DNA of 64,000 nt from Flavobacterium sp. W4I14. Lineage in GTDB: Bacteria > Bacteroidota > Bacteroidia > Sphingobacteriales > Sphingobacteriaceae. Numbering within the stretch: the stretch's first letter is position 1; every line of letters starts with the position of its first letter. Positions 16,500 through 25,391 of this stretch are shown here, piece after piece. The position numbers and the translations under genes were made by a program. The notes below the pieces were generated by a model. It saw nothing but the letters and a program-made list of their open reading frames with translations, was not told the DNA's origin and did not search any database. Where the stretch lies: positions 4,092,001-4,156,000 of the forward strand of contig JAUSZU010000001.1 of NCBI GenBank assembly GCA_030817875.1. The letters are read 5' to 3'.

Positions 16500-17948
16500 T
16501 TATTTCCACCTCCACTCACCGGCAATACTCAAAGGCTCCTTTAAGTTCTGCGATTCTAAGAAAGCCCTTAATTCTTCTTCGCCCTGAACACCAACAGGAA
16601 TTTTCGGTGTATTAGCTAAAGCATAAGTTAACATAGCGCTGTAACGTACAGTGTTTTTGAGTTCCTGCTCGTCAACCAGTTTAAAACTATCGCCATCTGA
16701 GTGATAAAATGGGCCAGAATTGTTTGGCAATTTACCACCAAAACCACCGCCGGTAGGAATCCCCTCCAACATAAAAGGTTGATGATCGCTATGCAGACCA
16801 GCACCAGCATTAAACAGATTTTTGAAACCGGTATCAATTTTTACAATATCAGCTCCCCAGGCCGTAAACAACTCTTTCATTTCTGCTCTTGAAGTAGAAA
16901 AACCTTTAGGATCGTTGGTCATGTCGTAGTTCAGCATAAACTTAACCTGACTTAATGTTTTGTCTTTCTTAGCCTGATCGATGTATGCTTTAGACCCCAG
17001 CAAACCTTGCTCCTCGCCCATAAACAGCACAAACTCTACGGTACGTTTAGTTTTTAAATTCAGTTTTTTAAAGGTACGTGCCATATCCATAATAGCAAAA
17101 GAACCAATTCCATTGTCGATTGCTCCGGTTGCTAAGTCCCAGCTATCTAAATGTCCACCGACAACAATTTTATCTTTAGGAAATTCAGTTCCTTTAAAAG
17201 TAGCCACTACATTTCTCGCTTTAATCATGCCCGAAAAATTCGTCATAGCGATATGTGCGATCTGTGGCTGCGATTTAATTTTTTCCCTTAAAGCTGTACC
17301 ATCTTCTAAACCGATACAAATAGCAGGAATAGAGATCAATTTACCCGTTACCGAAGCTGTTCCGGTTAAAAGTACCCCATCTTTTACCGTATTAATAATA
17401 ATCACCCCAATTGCGCCATATTTTGTGGCAATGGCTGTCTTTTCTGAGCGGTGTAATGACTTTGTCCCAGCCGGAGAGCCTGGTAATACACCAAGATAAA
17501 TCAGTGCAATTTTACCTTTAAACTTCTCAGGACTGGCCTGATAATCGGCTTCTAATCCATTTCCTGCATCTACTATCTCACCAGTAACGTCTGCACTAAC
17601 CGGTGAATGTGCTAAAGTAACAGCCTTCATTTTAGTCAAACTGTTTCTATCAGCACCAATTTCTACATTAATTGTTTTTCTTGCCCAGCTTTCTACTTCG
17701 AAAGGCTGAAACGTCACTTCACAACCGTAAGATTTTAATAAATCGAAGGCATATTGCTCTGCTTTTGCGCCGTTTGTAGAACCTGTTAAACGATGACCAA
17801 TAGCTTCCGTTTCATATTTAAGTGTTTGATAAGCTTTTGAATTTTGCTGTACATCAGCATTGATTTTGGCAAAAACATCACCGAATTTATCCTGGGCATT
17901 TACAAATAAAGTGGTACAGAGAAGCGTTGCAGCGAAAAGATATTTCAT
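16500..17948 (-). CDS. Secreted M28 family peptidase with PA domain
   Basis: The 482-residue protein has a signal peptide (MKYLFAATLLCTTLFVNA). A protease-associated domain spans roughly residues 100-240. The M28 zinc core follows: VVGGHLDSWDLATGAIDNGIG, FVLFMGEEQGLLGSKAYID with the catalytic glutamate, a ligand aspartate in NYDMTNDPKG, and LHSDHQPFMLEGIP with a late histidine. It should release N-terminal residues or dipeptides in the periplasm or outside the cell. It is monocistronic and flanked by repeats. Confidence 0.93.
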   Translation of the reverse strand: MKYLFAATLLCTTLFVNAQDKFGDVFAKINADVQQNSKAYQTLKYETEAIGHRLTGSTNGAKAEQYAFDLLKSYGCEVTFQPFEVESWARKTINVEIGADRNSLTKMKAVTLAHSPVSADVTGEIVDAGNGLEADYQASPEKFKGKIALIYLGVLPGSPAGTKSLHRSEKTAIATKYGAIGVIIINTVKDGVLLTGTASVTGKLISIPAICIGLEDGTALREKIKSQPQIAHIAMTNFSGMIKARNVVATFKGTEFPKDKIVVGGHLDSWDLATGAIDNGIGSFAIMDMARTFKKLNLKTKRTVEFVLFMGEEQGLLGSKAYIDQAKKDKTLSQVKFMLNYDMTNDPKGFSTSRAEMKELFTAWGADIVKIDTGFKNLFNAGAGLHSDHQPFMLEGIPTGGGFGGKLPNNSGPFYHSDGDSFKLVDEQELKNTVRYSAMLTYALANTPKIPVGVQGEEELRAFLESQNLKEPLSIAGEWRWK

Positions 17949-18074
17949 TAGGAATAGTAGTTTAGTTGCTGAAAGTACAAATTTTAGCTAGAGATTACTA
18001 GCTGTAACGTATATTTTGCTTTTGAGTAATAGCAGATAGGTATATTTTTTATACTAAGACAAAGGATTAGCAGT

Positions 18075-18430
18075 CTTTTCCCCATGCACAACCGTGCCTC
18101 GGCTCACCGCTGCCGATGGGCGCTTTCTTTTCTCTTGATAAAAAAGAAACAAAAGATCAAGGCTTGCATCCTTTCTTGTAAAAAACTACAAAAATCTCAA
18201 TTGCGGCAGTCTATAGGCTCTTTCCTAACTTCGTTGCCACCACACTCGCTTAACACTGCCTTGACCTATGGAAGTATTGGTGAAACTGCAAAGATTTTTG
18301 TGCTTTTTCCAACGAAAATCTGCCAGGCCGCACAGCAAAGTGCAGTTATGCCACTTAGCACTTTACACCACAAAAGGCTTAAATGTCCTCAGGTGACTCA
18401 GGTAATCAGAATAATTTTGGGGAAAACCTT
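18075..18430. repeat. Long intergenic repeat-like stretch
   Basis: The gap between two minus-strand genes has no convincing gene. It starts with GGCTCACCGCTGCCGATGGG and TTTCTTTTCTCTTGAT followed by AAAAGATCAAGGC, a CTTGAT/ATCAAG inverted pair typical of dispersed elements. An open frame on the plus strand here has the low-complexity look of non-coding DNA. Confidence 0.4.
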
Positions 18431-18440
18431 TAATGGTAAA

Positions 18441-19496
18441 CTAGGATTGCACATGCGCCTTTTTCTTAGGAAACACCAATGAAGCCACAATGCTCATCAC
18501 TAAGATACTGAGAATCACTATCAAAGAATGCTCAGTAGTGAAACCCCATTTCTCCAGATAAGTATGTCCCAGCATTTTTATCCCGATAAAGGCCAATAAC
18601 ACGGCTAATCCGGTTTTTAAATAATGGAATTTATGGATGATATTCACCAATAGGAAGAACATGGAACGTAAACCCATGATGGCAAAAATATTAGAGAAAA
18701 ATACAATGTAAGGATCTTTTGTTACCGCAAAAATAGCCGGTATAGAATCGACAGCGAATAAAAGATCGGTAAATTCAACAATAAGCAGCACCAAAAACAA
18801 AGGCGTTACCAGCGTTTTATGGTTAATTTTTACGAAGAATTTTTTACCCTCATACTTCGGATGAATAGAAAATATTTTTGAGGCCCATTTAACCACCGGA
18901 TGATTTTCTGGATCAATCTTATCATCTTCATCTTTGCTAAAGAACATTTTTACCCCAGTAAAAACAAGGAAAGCGCCAAACAAATAGAGGATCCAGGCAA
19001 ATTTTGCAATTAGTGCTGCACCAACAAAAATGAAGATGAAACGCATGATAATGGCACCCAAAATACCCCAGAACAATACACGGTGATAATATTTTTCTTC
19101 AACGGCAAAGGCGGAAAAAACGAGTACGATCACAAAGATATTATCTACAGAAAGTGCATACTCAATTACATAACCGGTTAAAAATTCTAAGCCAAGGTTT
19201 TGTTTATATACTGCTAAACTTCCTTCAAAATCATTGGGAATTAGTTTAATGTGATGCTGGTGTCGTATTACAATTTCTTGCAGGTGTGCAAAATCCTTTA
19301 TTCCATGTAGCTGGTGCCCTTCGGTTAACAGTATAAAGTAAAAACCGATAGCCAAAGCCACCATGATCAAACTCATCACCCCAGCTTGTTTTAAGCTCAC
19401 CACATGCTCTTTCCGGCTAAAAAGACCAAGGTCTAAAGCAAGAATCAATGCAATAAAAAGAAGAAAACCTAAGCTAAAAAGTAATTCGTTACCCAT
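18441..19496 (-). CDS. TerC/Alx family integral membrane protein
   Basis: The 351-residue protein has eight to nine membrane spans with the family signatures LALDLGLF near the start, EYALSVDNIFVIVLVFSAF and IVEFTDLLFAVDSIPAIFAVT, where the acidic residues inside helices are the likely metal site. TerC/Alx proteins are linked to manganese export and loading of exported metalloproteins, and to tellurite resistance in some species. The ATG overlaps the stop of the polyprenyl synthase gene by one base (TAATG), so the two are translationally coupled. The loop has KDEDDKIDPENHP, an acidic region. Confidence 0.93.
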   Translation of the reverse strand: MGNELLFSLGFLLFIALILALDLGLFSRKEHVVSLKQAGVMSLIMVALAIGFYFILLTEGHQLHGIKDFAHLQEIVIRHQHHIKLIPNDFEGSLAVYKQNLGLEFLTGYVIEYALSVDNIFVIVLVFSAFAVEEKYYHRVLFWGILGAIIMRFIFIFVGAALIAKFAWILYLFGAFLVFTGVKMFFSKDEDDKIDPENHPVVKWASKIFSIHPKYEGKKFFVKINHKTLVTPLFLVLLIVEFTDLLFAVDSIPAIFAVTKDPYIVFFSNIFAIMGLRSMFFLLVNIIHKFHYLKTGLAVLLAFIGIKMLGHTYLEKWGFTTEHSLIVILSILVMSIVASLVFPKKKAHVQS

Positions 19497-20467
19497 TATT
19501 TTTTACGTTCAGTGGTGTACAGTACAAGTTGTTCTAAACCAGTTCGCGCTTCGCCTGCCTCAAAACTGTGCAAAATATCAAATGCTTCCTTCTGGTACTC
19601 CTGCATTTTTTGGTTCGCATAATACACACCTTCGTGGGCATTTACGAAATCTATAATCTGCTGAATTTTAACCGGATCGTCCTGGTGGTTTTTCACCAGA
19701 TTAATTATTTTTTTACGTTCAGTTTTTTCAGCTTTATTCAATGCATAAATTAAAGGTAGTGTTACTTTCTTCTCTTTAATATCAATACCCAAAGGTTTGC
19801 CTACATCATCAGTACCGAAATCGAAGGTATCGTCTTTAATCTGAAAGGCAATCCCTACTTTTTCGCCAAACAGACGCATTTTTTCTATCGTATCATCATC
19901 AGCACCTGCCGAAGCAGCCCCCGCAGCACAACAAGAAGCAATTAAAGAAGCTGTTTTCTGTCGGATCACATCAAAATATAAATCTTCCGAAATATCCATC
20001 CTCCGCACCTTTTCTACCTGCAATAGCTCTCCTTCACTCATTTGTTTTACCGCTTCCGATACAATTTGTAACAAACGGTGTTCGTTATTGTTTACCGAAA
20101 GTAATAATCCTTTAGCCAACAGATAATCGCCAACCAGAACGGCGATCTTGTTTTTCCATAAAGCATTGATAGAGAAAAAGCCACGGCGCTCATAAGCATT
20201 ATCGACCACATCATCATGCACCAAAGTAGCGGTATGTAAAAGCTCTACCAAAGCAGCTCCACGATGGGTTGATTCTGTAATTCCACCGCATAGTTTAGCC
20301 GCAAAAAACACGAACATCGGCCGCATTTGTTTGCCTTTTTGCTTTACAATATAATGGGTAATCCTATCCAGCAACGGTGCGTCGCTATGCATAGATTCTT
20401 TAAAGGTTTTTTCAAACGCTTTAATATCAGCAGCAATAGGTGTTTTTATCTGTTCGATTCCCGGCAT
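19496..20467 (-). CDS. Trans-isoprenyl diphosphate synthase
   Basis: The 323-residue enzyme elongates isoprenyl diphosphates; the first aspartate-rich motif is in LVHDDVVDNAYERRG and the second in FQIKDDTFDFG. It is probably the long-chain polyprenyl synthase for menaquinone side chains, but chain length cannot be read reliably. The frame is open to 20638, but MPGIEQIKTPIAADIKAFEK at 20467 is where similarity begins; the upstream part includes the dispersed motif TTTGAAAAGCAATAGC on the opposite strand and looks non-coding. It is coupled to the TerC gene. Confidence 0.92.
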   Translation of the reverse strand: MPGIEQIKTPIAADIKAFEKTFKESMHSDAPLLDRITHYIVKQKGKQMRPMFVFFAAKLCGGITESTHRGAALVELLHTATLVHDDVVDNAYERRGFFSINALWKNKIAVLVGDYLLAKGLLLSVNNNEHRLLQIVSEAVKQMSEGELLQVEKVRRMDISEDLYFDVIRQKTASLIASCCAAGAASAGADDDTIEKMRLFGEKVGIAFQIKDDTFDFGTDDVGKPLGIDIKEKKVTLPLIYALNKAEKTERKKIINLVKNHQDDPVKIQQIIDFVNAHEGVYYANQKMQEYQKEAFDILHSFEAGEARTGLEQLVLYTTERKK

Positions 20468-20542
20468 TAAGTCGAAAAATTTTGATTGCAAACTTAAACT
20501 AATTTCCCATAAAAAGGTAATGTGCAATCGTATTATTAAGGA

Positions 20543-20640
20543 TTTGAAAAGCAATAGCTTAATCTTTAACATCTTTTGCTCCTGCGATTGCCCATAGTCC
20601 TCGCCCTTATGCTTGAAGCTGGGGGCTATTTGGCGCAATT
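20543..20640. repeat. Dispersed repeat upstream of the isoprenyl synthase gene
   Basis: TTTGAAAAGCAATAGC at 20543-20558 matches 4866-4881 and is followed by a GC-richer tail. It fills the spacer between two divergent genes. Confidence 0.45.
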
Positions 20641-20760
20641 GGGTTTAACATTATGGGTTAGTGCAGACAATAACCCCTCCATACGATAATTAATTCCTCA
20701 AAAAGATTAGCTTTATTTAATTTCAAATTTTACATTTAAACCAATATTAGCTGAGCCTAG

Positions 20761-21762
20761 ATGAAAAAACGCTACAAAGTACTTATCGGCCTTTCGGCAT
20801 TAATTGTTACAGGCTACCTACTGGGGCCAAAACCCAAAAAACCGGTTTACAACAAAGAACTTACACAGGTTCCCGATCTGGAAGATTTAGACCGTTATGT
20901 GGCCAGCATAGAATCGATGCATAAAATAAAACCGGGTAACGAAGCCGAAATCATCTGGGCCGATCCTCTCCACAAGCAAACCGAGTATGCCATTGTTTAC
21001 CTCCATGGTTTTTCAGCATCAAAAACAGAAGGAAATCCCGTTTACCTAAATTTAGCAAAAGAACTAAATGCCAATCTATACTTAGCGCGTTTGGCCGACC
21101 ATGGCATTGATACACTTGCGCCCATGCAATATTTCACTGCCGATCGCCTTTGGGAAACCAGTAAACAGGCTTATGCCATCGGCAAAAAACTGGGCAAAAA
21201 AGTAATTTTAGTAGGCACTTCTACCGGTGGAACTGTCGCTTTAAAACTAGCGGCAACCTATTCAGAAATTAACAGTTTAATTTTATTGTCGCCAAATGTA
21301 GCCATTAACGATAAAAATGCATGGCTTTTGAATAACCCATGGGGTTTACAGATTGCCAGAAAAGTGGTGGGTGGCGATGAACGTAAAGTAGACGATCGTA
21401 CTGACGAATATAAAAAATACTGGTACACCAATTATCGACTCGAATCTCTGGTAGAGCTGGAAGAGTTTATTGAGAGCAGTATGGTAAAGTCTACTTTCCA
21501 AAAAGTAAAGCAACCTGTTTTAATGCTCTACTATTACAAAAATGAACTCGAGCAAGATCCTGTAGTCCGTGTAGATGCTATGCTGAAAATGTTCGATGAA
21601 CTGGGTACGCCGAATAATTTAAAAAGAAAACAAGCCATACCAAACGCGGGGAATCACGTAATGGGATCGCATATTACTTCGAAGGATTTGCCGAGTGTAG
21701 AGGCTGCTATTGATAACTATATCAAAAATATATTGAAAATACCATTTGAACTTACTAAATAA
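20761..21762 (+). CDS. Membrane-anchored alpha/beta hydrolase (serine aminopeptidase-like)
   Basis: The 333-residue protein has an N-terminal signal anchor (YKVLIGLSALIVTGYLLG) and an alpha/beta hydrolase fold: AIVYLHGFSASKTEG, VILVGTSTGGTVALKLA with GxSxG, and NAGNHVMGSHI carrying the late histidine. It resembles lysophospholipase/S33 type hydrolases; substrate unknown. The next gene starts 11 bases after its stop. Confidence 0.85.
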   Translation: MKKRYKVLIGLSALIVTGYLLGPKPKKPVYNKELTQVPDLEDLDRYVASIESMHKIKPGNEAEIIWADPLHKQTEYAIVYLHGFSASKTEGNPVYLNLAKELNANLYLARLADHGIDTLAPMQYFTADRLWETSKQAYAIGKKLGKKVILVGTSTGGTVALKLAATYSEINSLILLSPNVAINDKNAWLLNNPWGLQIARKVVGGDERKVDDRTDEYKKYWYTNYRLESLVELEEFIESSMVKSTFQKVKQPVLMLYYYKNELEQDPVVRVDAMLKMFDELGTPNNLKRKQAIPNAGNHVMGSHITSKDLPSVEAAIDNYIKNILKIPFELTK

Positions 21763-21773
21763 CATCACCTAAA

Positions 21774-22358
21774 ATGAAAAGATGCTTCTCAATTATCATC
21801 ATAACACTATGCTTTTTAAGTACCAAGGCTCAAACCTTGAGTTATGAAGATTTTAAAAAAATAATTCCTTTGCTAGAAAAGGAAGATTGGAAAAATGCTT
21901 ACAATCAATCTGAAAAACTGTTGGCTTCTTCAAAAAAAGATACTTCAAATTTTAGGGCAATTATATTATATGCTAATATTTTATCTGCAGCAGGCATGGT
22001 AACAGAAAATTCTATGTCATACAAAGAAATAGAGAAAAACTTAATGAAGTATATGGGTCAGAAAATCATTTTCTCCTCTCATCCAATCACAGAAAAAGAA
22101 GGTTCACTAAATTGTGTTCTGTTTTCAGATCCAAAACTGGCAACAAGTGCTTTTATCACAGCTACAAATAAACGGGGTATCAATATTCTGTGTTTTGAAA
22201 AAATTGTTTTTAAGCATCCGGTAAAGCCTAGTGATATTGCTGGCTCGTTTGTACGGTGTGGAGGAATATTAGATAAAATAGAATTTAACCCGAATAAATC
22301 TTTAATCTGGATTAGCAGGTTATCAGTAAAAGAAGGTTTTGCAAGATCAACAAATTAA
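21774..22358 (+). CDS. Hypothetical secreted protein
   Basis: The 194-residue protein has a signal peptide (MKRCFSIIIITLCFLSTKAQ). The mature part begins with a helical segment (KKIIPLLEKEDWKNAYNQSEKLL) and later KNLMKYMGQKIIFSSHPI. I recognise no family. It follows the alpha/beta hydrolase gene by 11 bases and is likely co-transcribed. Codon use looks more AT-rich than in its neighbours, a hint that it could be a recent arrival. Confidence 0.7.
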   Translation: MKRCFSIIIITLCFLSTKAQTLSYEDFKKIIPLLEKEDWKNAYNQSEKLLASSKKDTSNFRAIILYANILSAAGMVTENSMSYKEIEKNLMKYMGQKIIFSSHPITEKEGSLNCVLFSDPKLATSAFITATNKRGINILCFEKIVFKHPVKPSDIAGSFVRCGGILDKIEFNPNKSLIWISRLSVKEGFARSTN

Positions 22359-22425
22359 CTTCAGAAGTCTAAAAAAACAAGAGCGAAGAAGGCTTCAGAA
22401 GTTTTAACTTGGCTTGGGTGTAAGA

Positions 22426-22471
22426 CTTACGAAGTTATTCCATCGCTTATCCCCTGTCTAAACTTCGTAAG
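22426..22471. terminator. Inverted repeat between convergent genes
   Basis: CTTACGAAGTT at 22426-22436 faces AACTTCGTAAG at 22461-22471, a perfect 11-base stem with a 24-base loop. It lies five bases after the end of the YpdA-like gene. There is no T tract, so it is a hairpin of uncertain terminating strength. A related inverted repeat is at 58796-58842. Confidence 0.5.
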
Positions 22472-22475
22472 AAAT

Positions 22476-23441
22476 TTAACTCAGAATATTCTTCATAATC
22501 ATTTCGGCGTGTACCCTCGAGTTTTCGATAAAAAGTTTGTGCGTATCCAATCCGCCGCAAACTACACCCGCCAAATACAAACCTTTTACATTTGTTTCCA
22601 TGGTTTCTTCGTTATATACCGGGCAAAGTGTTTCGGGTAAATCAATTCCAAATTTCCTGAGCATCCCAAAATCCGGTTGGTAGCCAGTCATTGCAATTAC
22701 GAAATCGTTCGGGATGGTTTTTATTCCTTCGGGTGTTTTGATATCGACTTCACCTTCTCTTATTTCAAAAAGTTCAGAATTGAAAAGTGCTTTAACTTCT
22801 CCCTCTTTAATCCTGTTCTGGATATCCGGACGTACCCAATATTTAACATGGGGACCAAGATCGTTACTACGAACAACCATGGTTACGTTTGCACCTTTCC
22901 GATACGTTTCTAAAGCAGCATCTACGCCCGAGTTATTGGCGCCAACCACTACCACATTTTGAAATGCATATAAATGCGGGTCTTTATAATAATGCGTTAC
23001 TTTTGGTAAATCCTCTCCTGGAACATTCATCAACAATGGCACATCATAAAAACCAGTAGCCACAATTACACTATTGGCCGTATAATTGGTTTTAGTGGTA
23101 TTGATTTCGAAAACATCATGATCATTTTTAACAACCTGTTTTACGCTTTCAAAAAGATGGATATTTAAATCAAATTTTTCGGCCACACGGCGGTAATATT
23201 CAACCGCTTCATTTCGGTTAGGTTTCGGACTGATGGTTACGAAGGGAACTCCTCCAATTTCTAACTTTTGAGAAGTAGAAAAGAAGGTCATAAATACCGG
23301 ATAATTGAACAAACTGTTCACCAAAGCACCTTTCTCTACAATTACATAGCTTAGATTTGCTTTTTGGGCTTCAATTGCACAAGCCATCCCTATCGGACCA
23401 GCACCGATAATTAATACGTCGTAATGATTTTGATTTGCCAA
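22476..23441 (-). CDS. ypdA: YpdA-like bacillithiol disulfide reductase
   Basis: The 321-residue flavoprotein has an N-terminal FAD site (VLIIGAGPIGMACAIEA), a second nucleotide site (VVVGANNSGVDAALETYRKG) and the YpdA-type segment NSLFNYPVFMTFFSTSQKLEIGGVPF. YpdA proteins reduce bacillithiol disulfide with NADPH. BshA, which starts bacillithiol synthesis, is encoded at 39094 in this window. Immediately upstream and in the same direction is a persulfide dioxygenase-rhodanese fusion, which makes a joint role in thiol and persulfide homeostasis plausible. Confidence 0.88.
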   Translation of the reverse strand: MANQNHYDVLIIGAGPIGMACAIEAQKANLSYVIVEKGALVNSLFNYPVFMTFFSTSQKLEIGGVPFVTISPKPNRNEAVEYYRRVAEKFDLNIHLFESVKQVVKNDHDVFEINTTKTNYTANSVIVATGFYDVPLLMNVPGEDLPKVTHYYKDPHLYAFQNVVVVGANNSGVDAALETYRKGANVTMVVRSNDLGPHVKYWVRPDIQNRIKEGEVKALFNSELFEIREGEVDIKTPEGIKTIPNDFVIAMTGYQPDFGMLRKFGIDLPETLCPVYNEETMETNVKGLYLAGVVCGGLDTHKLFIENSRVHAEMIMKNILS

Positions 23442-23457
23442 ATGATTATATCTTAGA

Positions 23458-23517
23458 TTGTCATTCTGAGCCTGTCGAAGAACCTTAATTGCATTTCGAC
23501 AAGCTCAATGTGACAAT
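23458..23517. repeat. Dispersed palindrome (GAGCCTGTCGAAG type)
   Basis: TTGTCATTCTGAGCCTGTCG is mirrored by CGACAAGCTCAATGTGACAA. It lies between two genes read in the same direction, so a transcript crossing it would form a strong hairpin. Relatives are at 25295-25361 and 27558-27629. Confidence 0.7.
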
Positions 23518-23526
23518 TGCTTTTTA

Positions 23527-24939
23527 TTAAACTTTCATTGCTTTGCTTGGGCAGGCGAAATCGGTTCTTTTTAAACTTGTATTTTTAATTGCGCCATAAC
23601 CGCCTGCAACATCGATCACATTTTCTACCCCACGCGATTTTAAGATGGAAGCGGCAATCATCGATCGGTAGCCACCTGCACAGTGAATGTAATAGGTAGC
23701 TTTTGGATTGATTTCGCCAGTCCAGTCGTTAATAAAATCTAACGGACGGCTCAACGTAAATTCCAGATGTTCTGATTCATATTCGCCTGGTTTACGTACA
23801 TCAAGGGCTGTAATTTCTCCGTTAAGACTAGCGGTTTCAAATGCCTCGGCAGAGATTGATTCAATCGTATCGATTTCCTTGCCAGCATCTGTCCATCTTT
23901 CGAAACCACCATCTAAATAGCCTATGGTGCTATCGTATCCTACGCGGGTTAAGCGGGTAATGGTTTCTTCTTCCTTACCTTGATCGGTAATCAGTAAAAT
24001 TGGTTGCTGTAAATCGGTAATCAAAGCGCCAACCCAGGGTGCAAACTGCCCATTAAGGCCAATATTGATCGAATTTGGAATAAAACCTTTTGCAAAAACC
24101 TGTGGATCGCGGGTATCGAGCATAATTGCCCCTGTTTGGTTTGCAGTATCTTCAAAAGCTTGCGGCGTTAAAGCGTTTAATCCTTTCTCGTAAACCTCAT
24201 CTATACTTTCCACACCACCTTTATTAATGGCAGCATTTTTAGCAAAATATTGTGGTGGTGGCAAAATGCCATCTGTTACTTCGGCAATAAACTGTTCTTT
24301 TGTTTCGGCTTTTAAAGCGTAGTTTACTTCTTTTTGATGCCCTAAAGTATCGAAAGTTTCTTTACTCATACTTTTGCCACAGGCAGAACCTGCACCATGT
24401 GCCGGGTAAACAATTACGTCATCAGCTAAAGGCTTTATTTTTTCATTTAACGAATCGTAAAGCATTCCCGCTAAATCTTCCATGGTTAAATGGCCCTTCT
24501 GCGCTAAATCAGGTCGACCAACATCGCCAATAAATAAGGTATCGCCACTAAAAATGCAGTAATCTTTTCCATCTTCATTGCTTAGCAGATAAGTAGTCGA
24601 TTCTAAAGTATGCCCGGGAGTATGTAAAGCGGTAATGGTTATATTTCCAATTTTAAACTGCTCGCCATCTTTAGCAATGTGCGATTTAAACTCGGTTTTA
24701 GCAGTTGGTCCATAGATAATTTCGGCACCAGATTTCTCTGCCAGGTCTACATGTCCGGAAACAAAATCGGCATGAAAATGCGTTTCAAAAATATATTTAA
24801 TGGTGGCTCCTGCTTTTTCAGCTTTCTTTAAATACGTTCCAACTTCTCGTAGCGGATCAATAATTGCAGCTTCGCCATTACTTTCGATGTAATAAGCGGC
24901 TTCTGCCAGGCAACCTGTATATATTTGTTCTATTTTCAT
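23527..24939 (-). CDS. Persulfide dioxygenase-rhodanese fusion (CstB-like)
   Basis: The 470-residue protein starts with an ETHE1-type metallo-beta-lactamase domain (metal motif HFHADFVSGH at residues 54-63; later GHTLEST and FSGDTLF), then two rhodanese domains. The first rhodanese lacks the active cysteine; the second has HCAGGYRS with it. This order matches CstB, which oxidises thiol persulfides and forms thiosulfate. The frame extends ten codons upstream to 24969, but those lie in the repeat tract at 24950, so MKIEQIYTGCLAEAAYYI is the start. A -7 element is at 25024-25031. The YpdA-like gene follows after an 85-base gap holding a palindrome. Confidence 0.92.
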   Translation of the reverse strand: MKIEQIYTGCLAEAAYYIESNGEAAIIDPLREVGTYLKKAEKAGATIKYIFETHFHADFVSGHVDLAEKSGAEIIYGPTAKTEFKSHIAKDGEQFKIGNITITALHTPGHTLESTTYLLSNEDGKDYCIFSGDTLFIGDVGRPDLAQKGHLTMEDLAGMLYDSLNEKIKPLADDVIVYPAHGAGSACGKSMSKETFDTLGHQKEVNYALKAETKEQFIAEVTDGILPPPQYFAKNAAINKGGVESIDEVYEKGLNALTPQAFEDTANQTGAIMLDTRDPQVFAKGFIPNSINIGLNGQFAPWVGALITDLQQPILLITDQGKEEETITRLTRVGYDSTIGYLDGGFERWTDAGKEIDTIESISAEAFETASLNGEITALDVRKPGEYESEHLEFTLSRPLDFINDWTGEINPKATYYIHCAGGYRSMIAASILKSRGVENVIDVAGGYGAIKNTSLKRTDFACPSKAMKV

Positions 24940-24949
24940 GTTTAATAAG

Positions 24950-25019
24950 TATCGAGTGTTGTGTATCAAGTATCAAGACATAACCTTACGCCTTAAACCC
25001 TATACCTTATACCTCTTTA
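24950..25019. repeat. 7-base periodic tract, ten units with drifting core
   Basis: The 70 bases divide without slip into TATCGAG, TGTTGTG, TATCAAG, TATCAAG, ACATAAC, CTTACGC, CTTAAAC, CCTATAC, CTTATAC and CTCTTTA. The core shifts from TATCAAG to CTTAAAC while phase is kept. It lies between the putative -7 element and the ATG of the CstB-like gene, so it would be in the 5' leader. Confidence 0.65.
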
Positions 25020-25023
25020 CTAG

Positions 25024-25031
25024 CAAAAATA
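25024..25031 (-). promoter_or_regulatory. Putative -7 element of the CstB-like gene
   Basis: Minus-strand TATTTTTG fits TAnnTTTG. Use of it would give a leader of about 80 bases made mostly of the heptamer tract. No -33 box is evident. Confidence 0.35.
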
Positions 25032-25098
25032 GCGCTAAATACTTATAACCGAAATGATGTCGGTCATAATTGCAGAAGTTTTACTTATTGTAATACAA

Positions 25099-25126
25099 AA
25101 CTGCTAACTGAAAATTGTCAACTACG
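25099..25126. repeat. 7-base periodic tract (AACTG core)
   Basis: AACTGCT, AACTGAA, AATTGTC and AACTACG lie in 7-base phase. The core resembles the tract next to ahcY at 12694. Confidence 0.5.
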
Positions 25127-25130
25127 ATTG

Positions 25131-25245
25131 ATTTGGGCGTTACCCTAATCCCGATGAATCGGGAAAGGGTCGGGCTTTTTCAGGGCTGCGCTTTGCTCCG
25201 GTACTGATGAAGAATCGGTACTGAACCCTTACAATCCCTAACGCA
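25131..25245. repeat. Dispersed repeat with GCGTTA / TAACGC ends
   Basis: The stretch runs from GGGCGTTACCC to CCCTAACGC and contains ATCCCGATGAATCGGGA, a perfect internal palindrome, and GGGTCGGGCTTTT. It looks like a non-autonomous element with short inverted ends. No gene is visible between 24940 and 25391 apart from such repeats. Confidence 0.5.
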
Positions 25246-25294
25246 AAACCCACTGTAAGGATAGAAGCCATTAAGTTATTTTTATCAAATTTAT

Positions 25295-25361
25295 CACGTT
25301 GAGCATGTCGAAACGCTTCAAGAAATTTAAACAAGGCCTTCAACAGGCTCAGGATGACAAC
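25295..25361. repeat. Dispersed palindrome (GAGCATGTCGAAA type)
   Basis: CACGTTGAGCATGTCGAAA is mirrored by CAACAGGCTCAGGATGACA. Same family as 23458 and 27558. Confidence 0.65.
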
Positions 25362-25391
25362 ACTGCATTATAATATGATCTCTAATTAATA

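Noticed and set aside
18084..18482. 132-codon plus-strand frame in the gap after the M28 gene
   Set aside because: Composition is like the surrounding repeat DNA, it overlaps the end of the TerC gene, and no domain is recognisable.
25140..25343. 67-codon minus-strand frame upstream of the CstB-like gene
   Set aside because: It consists of two dispersed repeats and has no protein features.
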